Part shown: positions 44,551-54,739 of the stretch, in pieces | Numbering within the stretch: position 1 is the first letter of the stretch | Layout: every line of letters begins with the position of its first letter | DNA from: Blastomussa wellsi | Lineage: Eukaryota; Cnidaria; Anthozoa; Scleractinia; Plerogyridae | DNA length: 64,000 nt | Direction: 5' to 3' | Assembly: GCA_947652115.1 (NCBI GenBank) | Contig: OX393562.1 | Coordinates: forward strand, 13,393,073 to 13,457,072 | The notes under the pieces: generated by a model | Told to the model about the DNA's origin: nothing | The model's input: only the letters and a program-made list of their open reading frames with translations | Databases searched by the model: none | Translations under genes and position numbers: made by a program

Positions 44551-47500
44551 CTGAAACTATTGGAAAAATAAACATAAACAGACAAGTGCTTAGTAGAGAA
44601 GCCTTTGTTACATTTTGTTTGCTGCAGCCAGACTTTGAACATCATCAAATGTATCTCAGGGGCACTTTGAAGTCCATCTGGTTGGAAATATTATCGATCG
44701 TAACGAATAAAAATTCAGAAAATGAGCAAGATTATGACAGAACGCAAAACACAGAAGTTACAGAACTGATAAATAACGATACAAGACTGTTGATTGATCA
44801 TGTAATTAATTAAAGTTAAAAATATTTAGATGTTGTAATATAACCCGAGATATGTTTGGCTGGTTGTTTGGTAGTATACATTCGTATTATCAGTGACTTG
44901 AAATGATTGTAATTCTGTCGATAAATCGTCAGCGGAGTTTTCGCCCAGCGTATGTTATGTATACATCAGCCAACAGATAAAATGCAACATATCGGGAAAA
45001 GCGTAGCCATAGCTAGATATAAACAGAGATCCCGCTGCAATGTTCTTAATTTCACATTGAAGAACTATCTACAACCAATTCCCTATAGAAATTAAAATAT
45101 TGCGGTCAAATTAAAGGCTCATTATCTTTCGAAGAACTAGGGATTCATTCTGCTATATTCTTGAATTGGTCCGAAGTGTTCGCAGAACCGACTCTGCCGA
45201 CTTTTCTAAACTTCGTCTCTTATTGACTACATTTTGCGACATGGTGCCAAGCACTTTTAATTACTTTCTTGTGACTTACCCGCTTGCTTCAGTTCACAGT
45301 TCGGACCTATTTCCCATATCTGCGACCCAGTCTTGCAGCAAAGCATGGCTTGAAGGTGAACAAGAACAGTTTCACACGTGTAGAAAACTTGAATACATTA
45401 ATTTTGAATTCAGTAAAAACCGTTAATGTGATTGGCCAATGCAAATTTGTCCGCCGCAAAGAAAAATTCTGAATCTCAAGAAACTTTGAGAAAGGTATCG
45501 TGTCAAACACTATTTGCTTGCATGTTTGTTTGACTTTTTTCACTATGAAAAGTCACATAAAATCTGCTTATGGTTTCCATTTCGACTGATTATTATGAAA
45601 TGATCTCGTGAGCACCCATTGACCTCTTCGTCCCACAAAACAGAATAATTTAATACGGTACGCGGAGCTTACAAAGTGACAAGAACTTCGAAAGCAAACA
45701 AAAGTCACCCAAATTTTCCTTTAAATTCTTCAAACCGTATGAACCAATTAAAGACGCTGAAACTTGGCAAATGTTTGGCAAGTTGAGAAAACACAATTTG
45801 CAACACTTTGCAACAGCCCAAAAACGTGTTTTCACCATTGGAGACCTACAAACCTGAGTGGTCAAGTTTTGTTAAAATTACTATACCAGTGTACGGAAGC
45901 TAAATATGGAGTGATATCACAATGATGTCATCAGGAGCTTTAGATCTCAACTTGAAAAAGTCAGCCTGACTTTGTCAAGTTCTGGCCTCTATTTGGAAAA
46001 ATACGATGAAAACTATCGTACGGCCACCCTCTTTGTTTGATATACCCGTCTCTCTATGTTCTAGGAACATTTCCTTTATGGGTGAAAGAACTTAGTCATA
46101 CTTTTGTGGCCATTTTACTAAAAAGGCTTAAAAAAAGCCGAAAAATGTCCGTGACAGTGGCCTTTTAATGTGGCATTTGAGAAAGACACTCAGAGAGTGA
46201 GTGAACGTTAATTGTTTGTTGGCCGTTTTAGATCATTGCAAAAAAACATCCTGGCTTTCGAAAAATAATCGCATTTTTCTAAAAAAAAAGAGGCTTCAGA
46301 AAATCGCTTATATCGTAGACAGTTGCATTGCATTTGATCGCTAAAAGGAACATTCCGTCAGACTCTAAAAAATCTCTTGATGCTTTCTTGTTTAAAAACG
46401 CGCTTTCAAAAGGGAGCTGCTTTATGCTAAATACCCGTGGGCCACCGGAACAACTGATAGATCCAAAGCCAAGACAAGTTTTTTAACCATTCTTAAATGT
46501 ATCAAGATTGAGATCTAAGCCACGATTAAGCCTGTTCACATAATACCAAATTTTTAAGAGTCTTTGCTGGCTCTACCTCGAGGCTCGACGCCACCCACGC
46601 GCAAATAATTTGGTGAGCCTGCTCGTTAATTTTGAATAGCACCCCATCATCAATATTCATCATCAATATGCATCAATATTCTCTTTAGTTTGTTTATACC
46701 TGGGTGGTATGTTTTTACCAGTTACAGCGTTTTTTCGTGAGCCCCCTCTTTTGTTTTAAATCTAATCTGCACACAGCAAAAACTGAATATAAGGAAAAGG
46801 AAAACACTATTTTTCTTCCCTCTTCAAGGTAGCGCCTACACTGAGATTTTTTTCAAACTTTGCCAATCGATTGTTTGTTTGAAATATATAAACGTGCTCG
46901 TTTAGGAGCGACAGCACTCCCTTTATACGTAGTGATTCATTGATGCGTTTATCTTTTTAGTTTTATCTTGTATCTTAACCTGTACATAGTCCAGACAATT
47001 GCAACTCGTTTTAGGTGTCCCCAATTAGCAGCAATGCTAACCCTTCTCGACAAGTAAATAGTGATTGATTGATTGATTGATATATCATTACGATTTTACT
47101 CACAATTAGCTTGTAAAAAACACGTTTTCTACCATTGTTTCTTTTTCAACACTGGAAATTGGTCTATATATTTATTGTACAGGAAGAAAGGTATTGCTGA
47201 GTATTGTTCAGTTCAAACAGAGAAAAAAGATAGGTCATCCTGCTCCAGATATGAAGAAAAAGCCGCCATGTTTAAATGCGCGCGCTGATTACGCGTCAAG
47301 GTCATTCCCCTGAAATAGAACTGACAATAGATTTTCGTTCAAACTTTGCCCATTTGTTGTTCATCGTGAGGGACTATAAATTTTGTAATGAAAAAGAGGG
47401 GTTCCCATATTCGTTTAGGAGCAGGAGCACCTTGAAAATACCCAATAATTCTTTAAAATATCAACTTCAGAAATGTTTTCATTTGACTAGCTCATGCCAC

Positions 47501-48310
47501 GTCTTATGGGAGAAGAAAAAAATAGGGAGAAAGCAAAACAAGGGAAAAAAAACTATAGATATACTGCATTGCCTTCAAGGAACAATTTAATATACGTTTC
47601 ATTATGAAAGCACACATTTCCAGTCGACCTTGATTCAACTTGTTACTAGTATGCAATGATCTCGAGGCCACAATATCTGTTTAATAAGTTCACGTTTCCG
47701 TCGATTATTTATTTTTCTGCAATGGGAATTTGTTTATATTCCTGTTATAGGAAGAAAGTGATTGCTAGTCTCAGAATCAAAGTGGCTGTGAGCCACTGAA
47801 CTCGTGAATGAAAGAGTGTAAATGGTGAGGACCAAGGACGTTGAAAAGTTGATTTACAAGTGGGGTCTACCTGAAAACAGTGCAATGTTACCGATGCAAT
47901 TTTTATAGTTGCTTAAATAAATGGCTGGATTCATAGTCAAGAAAAGATACCTTTTTTTGTCTTGGTGGTCAATTATTAAAAAGGGCGGGTAAAAAGTGCG
48001 CTTCGCTGTGAACATGTTATTAAGTTGCGCATGTTAAATGGCCCTGTAACAGCAATCGTTTTATTCTTGGTTTTCATGTGACGTAATAAAATTCTGAAAT
48101 CGAAATTCGCTAGGTCTGTTAAATTTTCGTTACCACTAGGTGTAAGGTGAACTAAAAATATGTCTTTTCGCAAATTTTCAGCTCGATAGTGCCCTTCGTT
48201 TTGACAACAGAGCATTTTGAATATTTAAGTTTTCCGCCGTATTTGACATCAAGCTGAGTGCCGTGACAAAACTGTTTTGTTTAGGAAAAGCCTATGCTTT
48301 CCATTTTCAG

Positions 48311-48397
48311 CAGTTTGAACATTTAAGATATAATAAATGGTGTTTATGTGGAAGTATAATAGCTCACGAGACAAAAGAAGTCGATATTATAGTACAG
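48311..48397 (+). CDS. Candidate orphan exon (29 codons)
   Basis: An 87-nt segment with acceptor ttttcag and donor gtgagt, open in phase 0 at both ends (contains KWCLCGSIIAHET). A further candidate exon with good splice sites is at 49552-49606; joined in phase 0 it would stop after about seven codons. No upstream partner found and the protein is unrecognised, so this may be chance. Confidence 0.25.
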
Positions 48398-48411
48398 GTG
48401 AGTTCCAGAAG

Positions 48412-48448
48412 GCCATATTTGTGTCCCTCAGAAGGACACAAATATGGC
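48412..48448. other. Perfect 15-bp inverted repeat
   Basis: GCCATATTTGTGTCC, a 7-nt loop, then its exact inverse, starting 14 nt after the candidate donor site at 48398. Probably the tip of a small element. Confidence 0.6.
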
Positions 48449-49146
48449 GTCTCCATACTGAGTTTTGTAAATTTGTGTGGAATGTTTTGGCAAATAACTC
48501 GCGAACGGTACACCGCACAGGCCTGAGAATTGGAGAAATTGTTTATTTATTTATCATCTACACTATGTGAAATTCTTAGCTTTTGTAGTTGAATTGTTTC
48601 GAATTTAGTTTTTAATTGCGTGACAGTGAAAACCACCAATAAAGCGTTATTCGCGAAATGAAACTGAAGTCAAACGCTAAATTGGTTATAAGGTGGAAGA
48701 TAGTAAATCGGCCAAATTGTCAAATGCGAAAATGTTAGTTTGAAAGCCAAAAACTCAAGAATCGTATAATTAAGATTAATTCATATATATAAGAAAAGCA
48801 AGAACTAACTATGTCGTTTGGAGGTGGGTTTGGCAAGATTTTCAAATAATTCGCGAACATGACTACAGCCTCAAATATTGTTCTCAAAGCAGGCTAGCGA
48901 GTTCACCGGGTTGCCGTGTATCTGCACCTCTACTTAGAATTGTCGCCTTAGCTTTTGTTAAAAAAAACTGTTTATTTTCGATTTGCGCAGGGTCCGGACT
49001 AGTTCAATCTCGCATTTAACGTCTTACCTTGTAAACTAAATCAAATGTTTTCTGTTTCCTTATCTGTCCTCATTGCCATATTAGATCCTTTCGATCTTTG
49101 TCCGCCATAGTTTTTTTCATTAGTAAGCCTCAAACACTGACTCGCT

Positions 49147-49341
49147 CAGGGACCGCGGAGGGGGGGGGGGGGGAGGGCTGGTAAGGCCGCGGCCCCACCA
49201 CTTTTTTGCGCCCCCGCCCGCACTCAAGTTGCGGTAAAAGCGTGACAGAAACAAATCAAATACTATGATTTTATTCTTTTTATGAAAGAATTATTTTCAA
49301 TTGTCAGCCCTCCCACTTTTCACCTTGCTCCGCGGTCCCTG
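49147..49341. mobile_element. hAT-like MITE with 5-bp duplication
   Basis: A 195-bp element with 14-bp perfect ends CAGGGACCGCGGAG, flanked by TCGCT at 49142-49146 and 49342-49346. It contains a 14-base poly-G run next to the left end. CAGGG ends are hAT-like; a 5-bp duplication is shorter than the usual 8. Confidence 0.75.
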
Positions 49342-49842
49342 TCGCTTGTGCAAATTACTGGTATCTTCGCCAGTGGAAGCAAGTGGGCGAAAATTTCCGA
49401 GCCCACAGTAATTTGGCCTGCAGTTATATTTCATGTAACGCAATACGGCGACGTTACTTTGGAGATAAACATTCAAAATGGCGGACTAGGTGTAAATCTT
49501 TTTTCTTTCTGTCAAAGAACTAGCGCTTTTGATAAATCATGTTTTTTTTAGCTGGAATGCCGTCCAAAGTGATATGATTTTCCGTTTGCGTAGACTTCAT
49601 GTTCAGGTGAGTGGAGAAAGCAAATATTTGGTTTCCTTAGCTAGACAAAGATTCACACCTTTTGGCACAGGTTTGTATTTCAACCAAGAGTTGCAAATTG
49701 CGCTTATCAAGGGAGGCGCTTTTTCGAGTAAATAGGGTTTGTGAAAAACCGTATAAAATAGAAAATTTAATGTTTAACCCAGGAAGGGATCCCCCCCCCC
49801 CCATTTAACAGAGAGATAACAAGAATTAACTTTAACACAACT

Positions 49843-49848
49843 TTTATT
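49843..49848 (-). terminator. Polyadenylation signal of the Helitron-derived transcript
   Basis: AATAAA on the minus strand, about 430 bp after the stop of the RPA-like frame. Confidence 0.4.
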
Positions 49849-50276
49849 TAAAATTACAATGTCCATTTCATACATTCATGTTACTTGACTTCAGTTCTCC
49901 GATTGCATTGAATAATTACTTGAAAGATAACTTGAACAAGAGAAACTCAACGGACTGTGAAATCATAATTTTTCCGGTAAATAATTGAAAAACTCAACAG
50001 TACTTTTCAATAAATTCTCGAAAATTCTATAAGTATCACTGTAATATGTACGCGAGTTTATTCTTCGAGATTCTGAATCACCTCAGTTAATCATAAATGG
50101 TATAGCAAGAGAAAATTGATTGCATTTTGAAACAAATATTAAGAATAACAAACATAACAGCTGTGAAACTTTCTGCTAACAAAACCCTTTTGACTGAACT
50201 CAATACGATTGGCAATAAACTGATACGCGAGATGGGTTTGATAAACAAGTGTCTTTTGACTGTTTCAGTTGACATT

Positions 50277-50624
50277 CTACTGAACCTGCATTTCAGAAAC
50301 AATCTGCGATTGCGCATTGTACTTCAGTTTCAAATTTTCTAGCGTGAGCAGTTTTTCAGCAATCTCACCTTCTCCAAGCGAGTTAACATTAACATCAAGG
50401 ACTGTTTCCAACACATTCTTCCTGGCCATCAATGTAAGAAATCGGCCATCTTCTTCAGCAACTACAATCTTGGCCATAATGCTCTGTTCGCATTGCGAAA
50501 GTCGCATGCTGTGGCCACAACGATCACAACGTACGATTTTCTCCGAGGTAACTTGTACCAGCTTTCTTGTACAATTTCGGCACTTGCTAAAGTGGCTGTA
50601 CCATGTGGTCAAAGTTCCTTGCAC
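50277..50624 (-). pseudogene. RPA1-like C-terminal zinc-finger fragment of a Helitron
   Basis: The reading frame contains CRNCTRKL then CDRCGHSM, a four-cysteine finger, followed by a beta-rich stretch (AKIVVAEEDGRFLTLMA). This is the pattern of the RPA large-subunit C-terminal OB domain. RPA-like single-strand-binding proteins are known Helitron cargo. Here only about 100 residues remain, fused directly behind the truncated Rep-like segment in another frame, so it is a deletion derivative. The first ATG at 50624 lies in the preceding domain's sequence. Confidence 0.65.
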
Positions 50625-51010
50625 AGGTGACAGGATCTTTTTGTATAAGATCTGATTTTTGTTTCCATGTCATTTGTTTGATTTCGTCATCAGTGTAGTC
50701 TTTTTTCTCTACAATTCTACCTAAAGTTTTAAGCAGATGAGTCCATCTTGTTTCAGCAGCTGAAAAAGAGCAAAACCATGTTGGGTTGCCTAGTTGACGA
50801 ATCATAGCAAACAAGTCTTTTTTGCACTTTTCAAAATAAGGTGGTGAGCCTCTTAGATTTCTTAAAACTCTGAAACCTTCATCAAGATGTACAAGCTTAT
50901 TAAGATAATCTTCTGACTTCAAGTCACCAGCAGTGTACTTTTTCCCCTTTGTCTGACACTTTCTGAGAGAAATGCAAGCACTATCCTGAATTTGCTTGAT
51001 TTGCAGTTTT
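50587..51010 (-). pseudogene. Truncated Helitron-like N-terminal (Rep-associated) domain
   Basis: Minus-strand frame beginning about 51,010 (LQIKQIQDSA) and running through GSPPYFEKCKKDLFAMIRQL, NPTWFCSFSAAETRW and QKDPVTCARNFDHMVQ. These are conserved blocks of the Helitron-like N domain preceding the HUH nuclease. The frame stops at 50587, where RPA-like sequence begins, so the HUH nuclease motif and the whole PIF1 helicase are missing. It is one frame away from the large upstream ORF; the shift lies in a run of seven A (51007-51013). Confidence 0.75.
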
Positions 51011-54001
51011 TTTCAGCTTATAAAATATATTTGGGACAGACTTTGCAGCTCTTCTATCCTGACACCTTAACTCCCACTTGGCAACTGTACTGTACGATAC
51101 TGGCACCTTTCTTTTACTGTTGTCAGGTCTTTGTTTTCCACAGAATATCGTAGGGAATGATAAATATTCAGAATCTTTATCCATAAATATTCCTAAGGGT
51201 TTGTTTCCTTCTCCTGGTGCAAAGGAAATAATTTTTTCTCCATTTTCTGCTATATCTGGTTCCTGAAGTAGTGTATCCGTAACTCCTGAAGGGCGTTCAG
51301 CAACTTCACACCAGTCATCACTATCATCATTTTCATTGCCTGGATTATCAACATCAGCAGTGGAAATACTGTTTTGGCAATTTGTGTCAATTTCATCAGT
51401 TGGCAAATCACCACTGCATGCGTCAGGGTTTTGAATAAACTCACTCCAGTCTTCATGGACACTACATGTAGATTGTGAACTTAATGTGTTATCTATCCAT
51501 CCACTTTGCACTTCTATGCCTTCACTTTTGAATAAATCACTTGTTTGTACAAGATATTTTGCTGCATCTAAGACTTTCTTAGGTCTAACATTTTGAAACT
51601 GATAATGATGCTTATAGCTAAGACGTCTTTTAAGTTTTATAGGAATTGTCTGTGATTCATTGATGGGCCTTGGCAGACAGTGAACAGTAGAGTTTACATC
51701 ACTTGGTACATTCACAATGTTTCCATGAATAGACAACTGGCCACCTCTTGGTAGTTCACGGATTTGCATGAATGGGATACGAGGTGATATTAACCGTTCT
51801 TCTAATGGTGTCAAATTTAACAATTCAGGCTTCGCAGGAAAACTCATTTTATTGGGTTTAGAACAGCTCGGCAATTTGCCAGTCTTTAAATTTGAGTCAC
51901 AAGTTGTGCAAATCCATTCAGTATCATTGACACTTCTTAAACCCATGACACAAGACTTGACAACATCTTGTGAACATGCCTTGTACTTGTTAGCATTACA
52001 TTTGACTACCGAGGACCTATACCACAACTGGTCACAACAGGTACATATATATTCTGGGCCACATTCAATGTTATTGTGAAACAAACTTATCATAGAACTT
52101 TTATTGTCTTCCTGTGCTTGTAACTGATCATTGACATTTGTTGGGAGCGATGCACTTTCGTTGCTTACTATTTTCCTAATTTTAGTTTGTCTGTTTACTT
52201 GCCTAATGTGTTCTGGGTTATCTGCTTTTCGTTTCCTAAAGGTTTGTTTATCAATTTGTTTTCTGTGTTCTGGGTTCTTTGCTTTGCGTTTTCTAAACGA
52301 CTGTTTGTTAATTTCCCTTATGAGTTCTGGATTCTGTGCTTTCCGTTTTCTAAAGGACTGTTTGTTAATTTCTTTTGCATGTTCTGGGTCAGTCATGTTT
52401 CTTTTTTGGACAGCTCTGTTCTTGTTCTCCCTAGTTGCTTCATTATTATTGTACCGTTGCACAAAAGATTCATTTTCTCTTTTTCTAAATTCTGCGTCAG
52501 CTCTTCTCTTTTTCATGTATTTTTTCATGTAAGCCCTGCGCTTTTCATTTTTATCAATTACCTGTAGTTTGTCTTTAACTAAAGTTTGATCACATTGTTT
52601 CTTGCTTGGTAACTCAGAACTTCTTTTTTCTTCTGTAGACACATAATGAGTCTCACCTATGTGCCCAATGTAAATAGTTCTGCATTCTCTTGTGACAATC
52701 GCTGGTTGAACAACAGTAACAGGAGCAAAAGTGTCACTTGATTCAGCAATATGAATTGATAAATTGAGGCAATTGGCCACTGCTTGAATTATAATTGCAT
52801 CAGCCCATGTTCCCGGACGTGACATGTTATTCAAATATTCTTGCCAAGAATGGTCAGTATTACTCTCTATAAATTGTTCAGGATTATGCAGTAAATACTG
52901 AATGCCAAGGCTACGTATATAAAAATGGTTATTTGGATTGCTGTAGAGTTGGTGGGATACTGCTCGGAAAAGGCAATCTCCACCTGCGCCCACGTCAAGA
53001 GCAGTTCTATTTAATTCAGACAACCTTGTTTCTAGTAGTGAAACTGAATTGGCAACTGAGCCACCATCTGCTGGTAAATCAGTATTAACAGTGTACAGAT
53101 CTGATGGACCTGGGTTCTCTTCAACATCACCACTTAGAGATATAACTCTAAAAGATACATGATAGGTTTGTTTTAATTCTTTTAGCATTCTGTCATCAAC
53201 ATAAATGCAAAACAATGGTGACTTCTTATGCTTCAATGTCCTCAGTTGCACAACAGCTAAGTACAAGTTTGGCTTCACAAAGCACTCTTTTGAGGATAAT
53301 GCACAATTTGATCTGGCCAACCATTCAGTGAAATAATATCGATTATACTCACACAACATAAGTTTAAGCTTTGATGAATTAGGAATACATTTCTTAAGGT
53401 ATGATTTGGCAGCATTTCGTATTACTCTTGTCTTTCTAAATAGTTTGATTACTTTCCTATAAGGAATTCTGGAAGGTTCTCTTTCGCGTTTCTTTCTAGA
53501 AATATGCAACTTAGAAACAAGCCTTGCCCTTGACATCCTGTTACACTTTTCCATTTCATTTGTATGCAAAGCACAAGTGCTTATTTGTTCGTATTTGGCT
53601 TTGATTTGTACATATGTGGCTTTGATTTGCTCATATTTGGCTTTGATTTGTACATATGTGGCTTTGATTTGCTCATATTTGGCTTTCATTTGCTGACATT
53701 TGGCTATGATCACTTGGCATTTGTATTTGGCTTTCTCGCTTTCCATAGTGATGGCACAGCCCCAGCGAGCGGGGGATTCGACATACGCTCGGTACGTCTC
53801 CTTGCCTTTCAAATTACCCTGGCAAGTGAACGGTTCTTCTGATGTTTCTGTCCCTGAATATACACGGGACTTATTATGAACATCTCCATTTGTACATATA
53901 CAGGCATTCATAGTGCTAAAAATCTTGTTGATCACAATACACAATTCTCTCAGATCAGTGCGCAACACAAAATGGCGATTTGCAACGCTTGCACAAACCA
54001 T
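50981..54001 (-). CDS. Helitron 5' ORF: N-terminal domain, 2A peptide, OTU protease, DUF6570-like region
   Basis: 1006 codons from the first ATG; M86 is an alternative start. Residues 108-140 hold two copies of a KATYVQIKAKYEQI repeat. A 2A-like motif GDVEENPGP lies at 291-299, predicted to separate the chain before P299 by ribosomal skipping. An OTU cysteine protease follows (335-456) with GGDCLF (C343) and GETHYV (H452). Residues 480-610 are basic repeats of about 20 residues (INKQSFRKRKAxNPE). Cysteine pairs (CTCC, WICTTC) and a region with PFMQIRELPRGGQLSIHGN (640-840) look like the DUF6570 segment of Helitron proteins. The frame ends early at 50981; one base fewer in A7 at 51007-51013 would continue into the Helitron-like N domain, so the mature element is frameshifted here. 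Confidence 0.85.
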   Translation of the reverse strand: MVCASVANRHFVLRTDLRELCIVINKIFSTMNACICTNGDVHNKSRVYSGTETSEEPFTCQGNLKGKETYRAYVESPARWGCAITMESEKAKYKCQVIIAKCQQMKAKYEQIKATYVQIKAKYEQIKATYVQIKAKYEQISTCALHTNEMEKCNRMSRARLVSKLHISRKKREREPSRIPYRKVIKLFRKTRVIRNAAKSYLKKCIPNSSKLKLMLCEYNRYYFTEWLARSNCALSSKECFVKPNLYLAVVQLRTLKHKKSPLFCIYVDDRMLKELKQTYHVSFRVISLSGDVEENPGPSDLYTVNTDLPADGGSVANSVSLLETRLSELNRTALDVGAGGDCLFRAVSHQLYSNPNNHFYIRSLGIQYLLHNPEQFIESNTDHSWQEYLNNMSRPGTWADAIIIQAVANCLNLSIHIAESSDTFAPVTVVQPAIVTRECRTIYIGHIGETHYVSTEEKRSSELPSKKQCDQTLVKDKLQVIDKNEKRRAYMKKYMKKRRADAEFRKRENESFVQRYNNNEATRENKNRAVQKRNMTDPEHAKEINKQSFRKRKAQNPELIREINKQSFRKRKAKNPEHRKQIDKQTFRKRKADNPEHIRQVNRQTKIRKIVSNESASLPTNVNDQLQAQEDNKSSMISLFHNNIECGPEYICTCCDQLWYRSSVVKCNANKYKACSQDVVKSCVMGLRSVNDTEWICTTCDSNLKTGKLPSCSKPNKMSFPAKPELLNLTPLEERLISPRIPFMQIRELPRGGQLSIHGNIVNVPSDVNSTVHCLPRPINESQTIPIKLKRRLSYKHHYQFQNVRPKKVLDAAKYLVQTSDLFKSEGIEVQSGWIDNTLSSQSTCSVHEDWSEFIQNPDACSGDLPTDEIDTNCQNSISTADVDNPGNENDDSDDWCEVAERPSGVTDTLLQEPDIAENGEKIISFAPGEGNKPLGIFMDKDSEYLSFPTIFCGKQRPDNSKRKVPVSYSTVAKWELRCQDRRAAKSVPNIFYKLKKTANQANSG

Positions 54002-54186
54002 GTGCTTAGTCAGGTGACTTTAACGAGTAATTCCCGAACACCACCGATTGCGAAGCACAATCGATCTAGCTCCAAACACAATTAAATAAATTGACTTTCA
54101 AAATAAATGAACAACGTTTCGAGTTTATACATAAAAAAATTGGATTGTACATTAATTCTAAAAGCCTACCTGTGTTTATGAAGGTT

Positions 54187-54733
54187 GCGAGGCAAGAACC
54201 ATGAAGACTTTCCCCGACTCAAAACAAGCGATGCGAGGGGTCTTCATCGCAGGCTAGCTGGATTCCACGAGTAAATTCACGAAACGATTAGCTGACATGA
54301 AGTGTTCCCCGGCCGCAAAACAAACGATGTTATGTAGGTTGGGAAGCAAGAACCATGAAGACTTTCCACGGCCTCAAAACGTATGATGCTAGCTGAAGTC
54401 GACAATTAAATTCGCAGAACGATTCGCTGAAGTAAACAAGAACCATGAAGACTTCTCCGGCCGCAAAACAAACGATGTTATGTAGATTGCGAAGCAAGAA
54501 CCATGAAGACTTTCCACGGCCTCAAAGCACGGCCTCAAAACGTATGATGCTAGCTGAAGTCGACAATTAAATTCGCAGAACGATTCGCTGAAGTAAACAA
54601 GAACCATGAAGACTTCTCCGGCCGCAAAACAAACGATGTTATGTAGATTGCGAAGCAAGAACCATGAAGACTTTCCACGGCCTCAAAGCATATGCAAGTT
54701 CACGAGTAAATTTGCAGAACGATTCGCTAAAGG
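54187..54733. repeat. Tandem repeat of ~150 bp, 3.5 copies
   Basis: Units begin at about 54,185, 54,340, 54,487 and 54,647. Each contains 'gcaagaaccatgaagacttt' and most 'ggccgcaaaacaaacgatgt'. The third has an extra 13-bp duplication (cacggcctcaaag). The array sits just upstream of the Helitron ORF and may be its 5' control region. Confidence 0.85.
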
Positions 54734-54739
54734 AATAGA

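Larger units (their letters stand above)
44551..49146. other. Repeat-rich intergenic stretch
   Basis: A tetranucleotide run (caat/cagt)n is at about 44,364-44,412 and (attg)n at 47,064-47,080. The segment 46,350-47,080, ending in the attg run, looks like the 3' tail of a LINE, but no reverse transcriptase is visible. Two related segments near 47,150-47,205 and 47,720-47,775 (both ending 'aggaagaaag') are copies of an unnamed repeat. A candidate exon and a hairpin near 48.3-48.45 kb are listed separately. Confidence 0.4.

Noticed and set aside
46350..47080. LINE 3' end
   Set aside because: Only the attg tail and a vague C-terminal-like peptide suggest it; no reverse transcriptase or endonuclease sequence is visible, so I did not call it.
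48970..49130. Minus-strand first exon beginning ATGGCGGAC near 49,110
   Set aside because: A strong donor (gtaag) follows, but the frame from that ATG hits a stop after 12 codons. Perhaps a non-coding first exon, not supportable.
53564..53842. Repetitive plus-strand frame rich in Phe/Asp/Leu near 53.6 kb
   Set aside because: Antisense of the KATYVQIKAKYEQI repeat in the Helitron ORF.
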